NCBI GenBank assembly: GCA_964276145.1
Contig: CAXYDN010000004.1
Coordinates: 36,109 to 100,108, forward strand
From: SCGC-AAA076-P13 sp964276145
GTDB taxonomy: Bacteria > Pseudomonadota > Gammaproteobacteria > Magnimaribacterales > D2472
Direction: 5' to 3'
DNA length: 64,000 nucleotides
The translations under genes were made by a program, and so were the position numbers. Below the pieces are notes generated by a model. It saw only the letters and a program-made list of their open reading frames with translations. It did not search any database and was not told the DNA's origin. Position 1 is the first letter of the stretch. Each line of letters starts with the position of its first letter. Shown piece after piece: positions 59,724 through 64,000 of the stretch.

Positions 59724-60359
59724 ATGAATAATGAAGTAGCAATCTTTGGTAAGCCCGGCTCCATAGCCAAATTTGACTTAACTGAAAATAAATCTATTTG
59801 GGTAGGTGAGCTCGAATCAAAATACATTCCTTACTCAATTTCTCAATATCAAACCTATATATTAGTATTTAGTTACTCAAAATGGGGTACAAAGGCAATG
59901 ATTCATTGTTTTGAAGAAGGAACAGGCAATATGTTGTGGTCAGGGCTAGCAAAAAATCTTATTGCAAATGGTTTTCCTTTTTACCCTCATGTTCTAGATG
60001 ATTGCATATTTTTTATGTCATCTTCAAAAGAAATAGCAAAGTTAAACCTCCAAACAGGAAAATTATTATTCAAAAAAACTTTTAATAAATCTATTTTTAG
60101 TTCATACGGAATGATCATTATATCTGATCAGGTTTATTTACTATCCAAGAAAGATGCAAAAATTGTAGACAAAATTTCTGGTAGCGTTGAAACATGCAAT
60201 GAAATAGGAAAAAAAATTAATTTAAAAGAACTATCAGCCTCGCTAGGCAATGGAACATCATTCATGTCTTCAATTTCTTTAACTCACCCGCAACCTGGTG
60301 GTGATGGAGGCGTTGCAGCAATGGGTGGTGACGGCGGCGGTGGCGGGGGTGGTGAATAG
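59724..60359 (+). CDS. Beta-propeller-like protein with polyglycine C-terminus
   Basis: 211 residues from the ATG at 59724. The body shows PQQ-like propeller strands (GTGNMLWSGLAKN, then AKLNLQTGKLLFKK), enough for a partial propeller or a divergent fold. The last 24 residues become extremely Gly-rich, ending GGDGGGGGGGE after HPQPGGDGGVAAMG. No signal sequence is apparent. An in-frame GTG at 59673 would add 17 residues but lies 10 bp after the tRNA, so ATG is preferred. No known family is assigned. Confidence 0.6.
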   Translation: MNNEVAIFGKPGSIAKFDLTENKSIWVGELESKYIPYSISQYQTYILVFSYSKWGTKAMIHCFEEGTGNMLWSGLAKNLIANGFPFYPHVLDDCIFFMSSSKEIAKLNLQTGKLLFKKTFNKSIFSSYGMIIISDQVYLLSKKDAKIVDKISGSVETCNEIGKKINLKELSASLGNGTSFMSSISLTHPQPGGDGGVAAMGGDGGGGGGGE

Positions 60360-60410
60360 TTTTTTAGATCAATAAAGAAACTATTTTAAACATATCTAAT
60401 ATTTAATATG

Positions 60411-60438
60411 TTTACAAAATGTATTTAACATATATACT
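60411..60438 (+). promoter_or_regulatory. Promoter of the arginine leader and operon
   Basis: TTTACA at 60411-60416 and TATACT at 60433-60438 with a 16-bp spacer: a good sigma70-type match. Start of transcription would be near 60444-60446, so the leader ATG at 60447 would be at, or next to, the 5' end. Inferred by eye. Confidence 0.55.
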
Positions 60439-60446
60439 TTTAGCAA

Positions 60447-60491
60447 ATGATTAGAACAAAAGCACAATTTAGACGGGTTTTAGCTATATAG
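60447..60491 (+). CDS. Candidate Arg-rich leader peptide
   Basis: ATG to TAG ORF of 14 codons: MIRTKAQFRRVLAI. Three codons are Arg (AGA at 60453, then AGA-CGG at 60471-60476). The stop overlaps the upstream arm of the antiterminator hairpin. It would be translated from a nearly leaderless start, since the likely transcript begins only 1-3 nt before; no Shine-Dalgarno is visible. The layout, with Arg codons then alternative hairpins then arginine genes, matches a transcription-attenuation leader. Confidence 0.5.
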   Translation: MIRTKAQFRRVLAI

Positions 60492-60524
60492 CTGGATCTT
60501 TCCTATTGTGAATTAGACCCAGCT
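60490..60524 (+). promoter_or_regulatory. Candidate antiterminator hairpin
   Basis: AGCTGG (60490-60495) pairs with CCAGCT (60519-60524); TCT (60497-60499) with AGA (60515-60517); TTC (60500-60502) with GAA (60510-60512). One A-C mismatch and a two-base bulge interrupt it. Its downstream arm is the upstream arm of the terminator, so the two cannot form together. Confidence 0.5.
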
Positions 60525-60541
60525 TTAGCTGGGTTTTTTTT
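60517..60541 (+). terminator. Rho-independent terminator / attenuator before argF'
   Basis: Stem ACCCAGCT (60517-60524) with AGCTGGGT (60527-60534) and a small loop, followed by eight T (60534-60541). It lies 19 bp upstream of the carbamoyltransferase start and far from the previous stop (60359), which fits conditional termination of the arginine transcript better than simple termination of the upstream gene; the latter is still possible. Confidence 0.85.
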
Positions 60542-60559
60542 ATTTAAAGAAAGAGAATT

Positions 60560-61561
60560 ATGAAAAATTTTATTACTACACAAGATTGGTCTAAAGATGA
60601 ATTGCAAGACATCCTAGATTATGCAAAAGATTTAAAAACTAACAAGTTTCAGGAGACTCTGAAAAATAAATCTGTTGCATTATTATTCTTCAACCCATCA
60701 ATGAGGACTAGAACTAGTTTTGAACTTGGGATTCAAGAACTTGGAGGTTATGCGGTTGTACTTCATCCTGGAAAAGATGCATGGCCAATTGAATTCAAAC
60801 CCAATACTGTTATGGACAGTGAGTCTGAAGAGCACATTATTGAGGTTGCAAAAGTACTTTCAGAATACTGTGATTTAATAGCGATAAGAGCTTTTCCAAA
60901 GTTTTTAAACCTAGAAGAAGACCTTACTGATAATGTAATCAATAGTTTTGCAAAATATTCTTCTGTTCCGGTAGTTAATATGGAAACAATCACTCATCCA
61001 TGCCAGGAACTTGCTCATATACTGACTATGCAGGAGCAATTAGGAGATTTATCAGGAAAAGATTATCTTTTAACATGGACTTATCACCCAAAACCATTAA
61101 ATACAGCCGTAGCCAATTCTTCTTTGATGATTGCAAGTAAATTTGGCATGAATGTTAAGCTTTTATGTCCTAGTGAGGACTATATTTTGCATGAGAATTA
61201 TATAAATCAAGCAAAAGATAACTGCAATCTTAACAATACCTCCTTTGAGATTACACATGATATAGATCATGGATATGATAATGCAGATATTGTGTATGCA
61301 AAGAGCTGGGGTTCTTTAAATTATTATGGAAATCCTAGTGAAGAAAAAATTATTAGAGATCAATTCAAACACTTCATTGTAGACGAGGATAAAATGGCTA
61401 AAACTAATAAAGCTCTTTTTAGTCATTGTCTTCCATTGAGAAGAAACATTAAAGCTACAGATGGTGTTATGGATTCTGATTATTGTGTTGCTATCCAAGA
61501 GGCTGGAAATAGAATGCATGTTCAAAAATCATTACTCAGTAAATTATTAAATAAAGGATAA
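60560..61561 (+). CDS. argF': N-acetylornithine carbamoyltransferase
   Basis: Transfers carbamoyl phosphate to N-acetylornithine to give N-acetylcitrulline, in place of ornithine carbamoyltransferase. The 333 residues match the Xanthomonas enzyme in FFNPSMRTRTSFELG (carbamoyl phosphate site), VVLHPGKDAWPIEF, METITHPCQELAH, LTWTYHPKPLNTAVANS, the YAKSWG segment and FSHCLPLRRNIKATD. The extended 80s loop (DAWPIEF) and HPCQE differ from classical OTCase. Good family confidence. First gene of the arginine operon, with the leader-attenuator upstream. Confidence 0.93.
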   Translation: MKNFITTQDWSKDELQDILDYAKDLKTNKFQETLKNKSVALLFFNPSMRTRTSFELGIQELGGYAVVLHPGKDAWPIEFKPNTVMDSESEEHIIEVAKVLSEYCDLIAIRAFPKFLNLEEDLTDNVINSFAKYSSVPVVNMETITHPCQELAHILTMQEQLGDLSGKDYLLTWTYHPKPLNTAVANSSLMIASKFGMNVKLLCPSEDYILHENYINQAKDNCNLNNTSFEITHDIDHGYDNADIVYAKSWGSLNYYGNPSEEKIIRDQFKHFIVDEDKMAKTNKALFSHCLPLRRNIKATDGVMDSDYCVAIQEAGNRMHVQKSLLSKLLNKG

Positions 61562-61564
61562 AAA

Positions 61565-62755
61565 ATGAAAAAGATTGTTTTAGCATTTTCAGGTGGTTTA
61601 GATACGAGTTTCTGTGTCCCATACCTTATAGAACAAGGATATGAAGTTCATACAATATTTGTTAACACAGGAGGCACTCCTATTGTTGAGGAGAAAAAAA
61701 TATCAAAAAGAGCTAAAGAATTAGGTGCTAAAAAGCATTTAAATGTGAATGTTGAGCTCCCTTTATGGAAGCAAATAATTAAACCCCTTATTTGGTCTGG
61801 ATCAATGTATCAAGATAAGTATCCTGCTTTATGCTCAGATAGATACTTGATTGTTACAGAAGCCATTAAGCTATGTAAGAAACTAAATACTAAATATATA
61901 TCTCATGGCTGTACCGGCATGGGTAATGATCAGGTTAGATTTGATCTTTCTATACAAGCATTTGGTAATTACAAAACAATCACGCCAATAAGAGAAATAC
62001 AAAACAAAGTTTCAGATGTAAGAGGCTACGAAAAAAAATATTTAATTGAAAGAGGTTTTAAAGTTTCATCTTTGCATTCTAAATATAGTATTAACGAAAA
62101 CCTAATGGGCGCCACTGTTTCTGGTTCAGAAATTGATGATTGGAAAGAACCATCAAAAGAAAGTTATATTCTTTGTAGCACACCTGACAAATATCCTTCT
62201 AAACCAAAGAAAATTACTATTGAATTTTTAAAAGGAGAGGCAAGAAAAATAGATGGCAAATCAATAAAAGGTGCTGAATTATTAAGAACACTTAATAAAA
62301 TTGGTGGTAAGTATGGAATAGGTAGAGAAATATTTGCAGGTGATACCATTATTGGGATAAAGGGAAGATTCCTTTTTGAATCCCCTGGAATATCGATTTT
62401 ACAAAGAGCACACAGAGCTTTAGAAGAATCTATATTTACAGATAAGCAGAATTTCTTCAAACCAACAGTTGGCAAGAAATGGGTTGAGCTTATATATGGC
62501 GGTTTTTATTTTGATCCATTGGCTAGAAACTTAGAAACCTTTCTTGAAGATATCCAGAAACCTGTAAACGGCAAAGTAACGGTTTTACTTAGCCCTGGAA
62601 AAGTTGAGGCTGTTTCAGTTGATGCTAAGAAAATTCTTGTTAGCAAAGATGCTATATATGCTCAGTCCGCATCATGGGGTGTAGAAGAGTCAAGTGGATT
62701 TATAAAACTCTTAGGAAAAAGCACCGCTACTTGGACAGAAGTTAATAAAAAGTAA
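61565..62755 (+). CDS. argG: Argininosuccinate synthase
   Basis: Condenses citrulline and aspartate with ATP. 396 residues with the PP-loop LAFSGGLDTSFCVPYL (about residues 5-20), TGGTP, GCTGMGNDQVRFD and the C-terminal tetramer region. The N-terminal VLAFSGGLDTS and the motif spacing fit argininosuccinate synthase of the Xanthomonas type. It uses citrulline released from acetylcitrulline by a deacetylase that is not in the window. Starts 3 bp after argF'; stop is 1 bp from the next gene. Confidence 0.95.
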   Translation: MKKIVLAFSGGLDTSFCVPYLIEQGYEVHTIFVNTGGTPIVEEKKISKRAKELGAKKHLNVNVELPLWKQIIKPLIWSGSMYQDKYPALCSDRYLIVTEAIKLCKKLNTKYISHGCTGMGNDQVRFDLSIQAFGNYKTITPIREIQNKVSDVRGYEKKYLIERGFKVSSLHSKYSINENLMGATVSGSEIDDWKEPSKESYILCSTPDKYPSKPKKITIEFLKGEARKIDGKSIKGAELLRTLNKIGGKYGIGREIFAGDTIIGIKGRFLFESPGISILQRAHRALEESIFTDKQNFFKPTVGKKWVELIYGGFYFDPLARNLETFLEDIQKPVNGKVTVLLSPGKVEAVSVDAKKILVSKDAIYAQSASWGVEESSGFIKLLGKSTATWTEVNKK

Positions 62756-62756
62756 T

Positions 62757-64000
62757 ATGAGCAAGAGCTATAAAAAAGATACTATCTTAAAACTTCTTAG
62801 TGGAATGAGTAGTGAGAAGGAAATTAGAAAATATTTAGATAGATTCTCATCTGATGATTATAAGTTTGCAGTTATTAAGGTTGGAGGAGCAGTTATTCAG
62901 AATGATCTTGATAATTTAGTATCTTCGCTAGCTTTTTTAAATGAGGTCGGTTTAAGGCCAATAATTGTCCATGGAGGTGGCCCAAAGTTATCACAAGAGC
63001 TTGAAAGAAAAAAAATATCATTTTCTTTTAAAGAGGGCCAAAGAGTTACTTCAAAAAAAGTTTTAGATGTAGCTTTTGAAGTCTTTAGTGGTGAAAACAA
63101 AAAGATTGTTTCTGCTCTTTCAGACAAAGGAGTTGATGCTATTACAATTATTGGTGATGTCTTTACATGCTCCATTGATGACGAAGATCTTGGATATGTC
63201 GGAGAAATTAAAGAAACCAAATCTGATGATATAAAAAAGATCATAAACTCTGGAGGTATTCCTGTCATTGCACCAATGGGTTTCACAGAAGAAAAACAAC
63301 TAGTAAATATCAATGGTGATAAAGCAACTCTAGCTTTAGCAAAAGAAATAACTCCAGATAAAGTAATATTTTTAAGTGAAATTGGTGGAATTTTTAATGA
63401 AGTAGATAAGTTAATATCTAATATTAATATCAAGGATGATTATGATAGGCTTATGAATGAGGATTGGCTTCATTCAGGAATGAAGCTTAAACTTCAGCAG
63501 ATCAAACTTCTTTTAGATTCATTGCCAAGCCACAGTTCTGTGTCCATCACCAAGCCACTGCATCTTAATAGAGAGCTTTTTACTGATGCTGGATTTGGAA
63601 CTCTCGTTAAAGCTGGTCATCAAATAGGTAGATACGAAAACTTAAATAATGATCAAGAGATCGTAGTTACTTCAATCCTTGAATCTTCTTTTAAAGGAAA
63701 ATTAGCAAATAACTATTTTGTAAACACAAATAAGAAATTTTATATTAGTTCATGCAACAGAGCTTCCATAATTATTTCTCATGATCAGGGTATAGCATAT
63801 ATGGACAAATTTGCGGTCATTAATAATGCTAGGGGTGAGGGCCTGGGTAATGCAATGTGGAATAAAATGCTATCAGATTATAAGCAAGTTTTTTGGAGAT
63901 CAAGATCTAATAATGTCATTAATAATTTTTATAAAGATGTATGTGACGGATTTCAAAAGTATGATGAGTGGAGTATTTTTTGGATAGGTATAAGCGATCT
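62757..64000 (+). CDS. Fused N-acetylglutamate kinase/synthase, 3' end cut by window
   Basis: Begins ATG 62757, 1 bp after argG, and stays open to the window end (414 codons). The N-terminal two-thirds (about residues 40-290) is an amino-acid kinase: VIKVGGAVIQND, PIIVHGGGPKLS, VNINGDKATLALA. The last 110 residues match the DUF619-type GNAT acetyltransferase (NRASIIISHDQ, FAVINNARGEGLGNAMW, FWRSRSNNVINNFY, WSIFWIGI). This is the bifunctional NAGS/NAGK of Xanthomonas and of metazoan NAGS relatives: both first steps of arginine synthesis in one chain, often inhibited by arginine. Confidence 0.93.
   Translation, partial: MSKSYKKDTILKLLSGMSSEKEIRKYLDRFSSDDYKFAVIKVGGAVIQNDLDNLVSSLAFLNEVGLRPIIVHGGGPKLSQELERKKISFSFKEGQRVTSKKVLDVAFEVFSGENKKIVSALSDKGVDAITIIGDVFTCSIDDEDLGYVGEIKETKSDDIKKIINSGGIPVIAPMGFTEEKQLVNINGDKATLALAKEITPDKVIFLSEIGGIFNEVDKLISNINIKDDYDRLMNEDWLHSGMKLKLQQIKLLLDSLPSHSSVSITKPLHLNRELFTDAGFGTLVKAGHQIGRYENLNNDQEIVVTSILESSFKGKLANNYFVNTNKKFYISSCNRASIIISHDQGIAYMDKFAVINNARGEGLGNAMWNKMLSDYKQVFWRSRSNNVINNFYKDVCDGFQKYDEWSIFWIGISD

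Noticed and set aside
62897..63433. 178-codon minus-strand ORF
   Set aside because: Antisense to the kinase domain of the NAGS/NAGK gene, which has full domain support; regarded as a shadow.

Overview
The window is AT-rich, tightly packed bacterial chromosome. Gene order and protein families point to a gammaproteobacterium with a streamlined genome. Marker blocks are leuB-asd-fimV-truA-trpFBA-accD-dedD-cvpA-purF, mltF/purL, ppi-lpxH, alaS-lysC, rpsP-rimM-trmD-rplS, xerD-dsbC and prfB-lysS. Low GC, short intergenic gaps, many start/stop overlaps, a Xanthomonas-type acetylated arginine pathway and missing genes inside conserved blocks suggest a marine oligotroph such as the SAR86 clade. That placement is inference. 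No phage, IS element, CRISPR array or rRNA operon is visible, and no stretch over 300 bases lacks a gene.

Layout. 1-11178 (+): leucine, aspartate-family and tryptophan biosynthesis, fatty-acid synthesis (accD), a SPOR protein, cvpA and purF. It includes an exact 1129-bp tandem duplication (7598-9855) that makes a second cvpA and a purF-SPOR chimeric ORF. 11175-21734: acnB (-), a ferritin-like gene with a Fur-like site, small conserved genes, an SOS-controlled umuDC pair (near-perfect LexA box), a 36-codon membrane ORF, a cyclophilin lipoprotein, lpxH (broken by a one-base frameshift), a sulfotransferase and arsC-like gene. 21744-35450: tRNA-Asn, uvrB, a short mltF, purL, two Nudix genes, gamma-carbonic anhydrase, alaS, lysC, dihydroorotase and tRNA-Ser. 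35474-45061: a MetF-like reductase, a divergent ctlX/rocD pair for arginine or citrulline breakdown, a minimal alkyltransferase, a large metalloprotease, SDR, MBL hydrolase, CorB-like and YpjD-like membrane proteins. 45166-55863: rpsP-rimM-trmD-rplS, xerD, dsbC, an aminotransferase, hom, thrC, prfB and lysS. 55860-60359: two acyl-CoA dehydrogenases, unrecognised membrane and coiled-coil genes, tRNA-Leu and a beta-propeller-like protein with a polyglycine tail. 60411-64000: arginine biosynthesis by N-acetylornithine carbamoyltransferase, argG and a fused N-acetylglutamate synthase/kinase (cut by the window end).

Three observations stand out. First, the arginine genes are preceded by a strong promoter, a 14-codon ORF with three Arg codons, and mutually exclusive antiterminator and terminator hairpins: a candidate leader-peptide attenuator for arginine. 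Second, two ribosomal proteins of one operon, bS16 (C-terminus) and bL19 (N-terminus), carry acidic Glu-Ala-Pro-Val repeat extensions with nearly the same DNA repeat. The bS16 copy holds three single-base deletions that together restore frame. Third, the dedD-cvpA-purF duplication has five substitutions packed into 21 bp and none seen elsewhere. The single-base frameshifts in lpxH and rpsP and the exact duplication could partly be sequencing or assembly errors, so they should be checked against reads.
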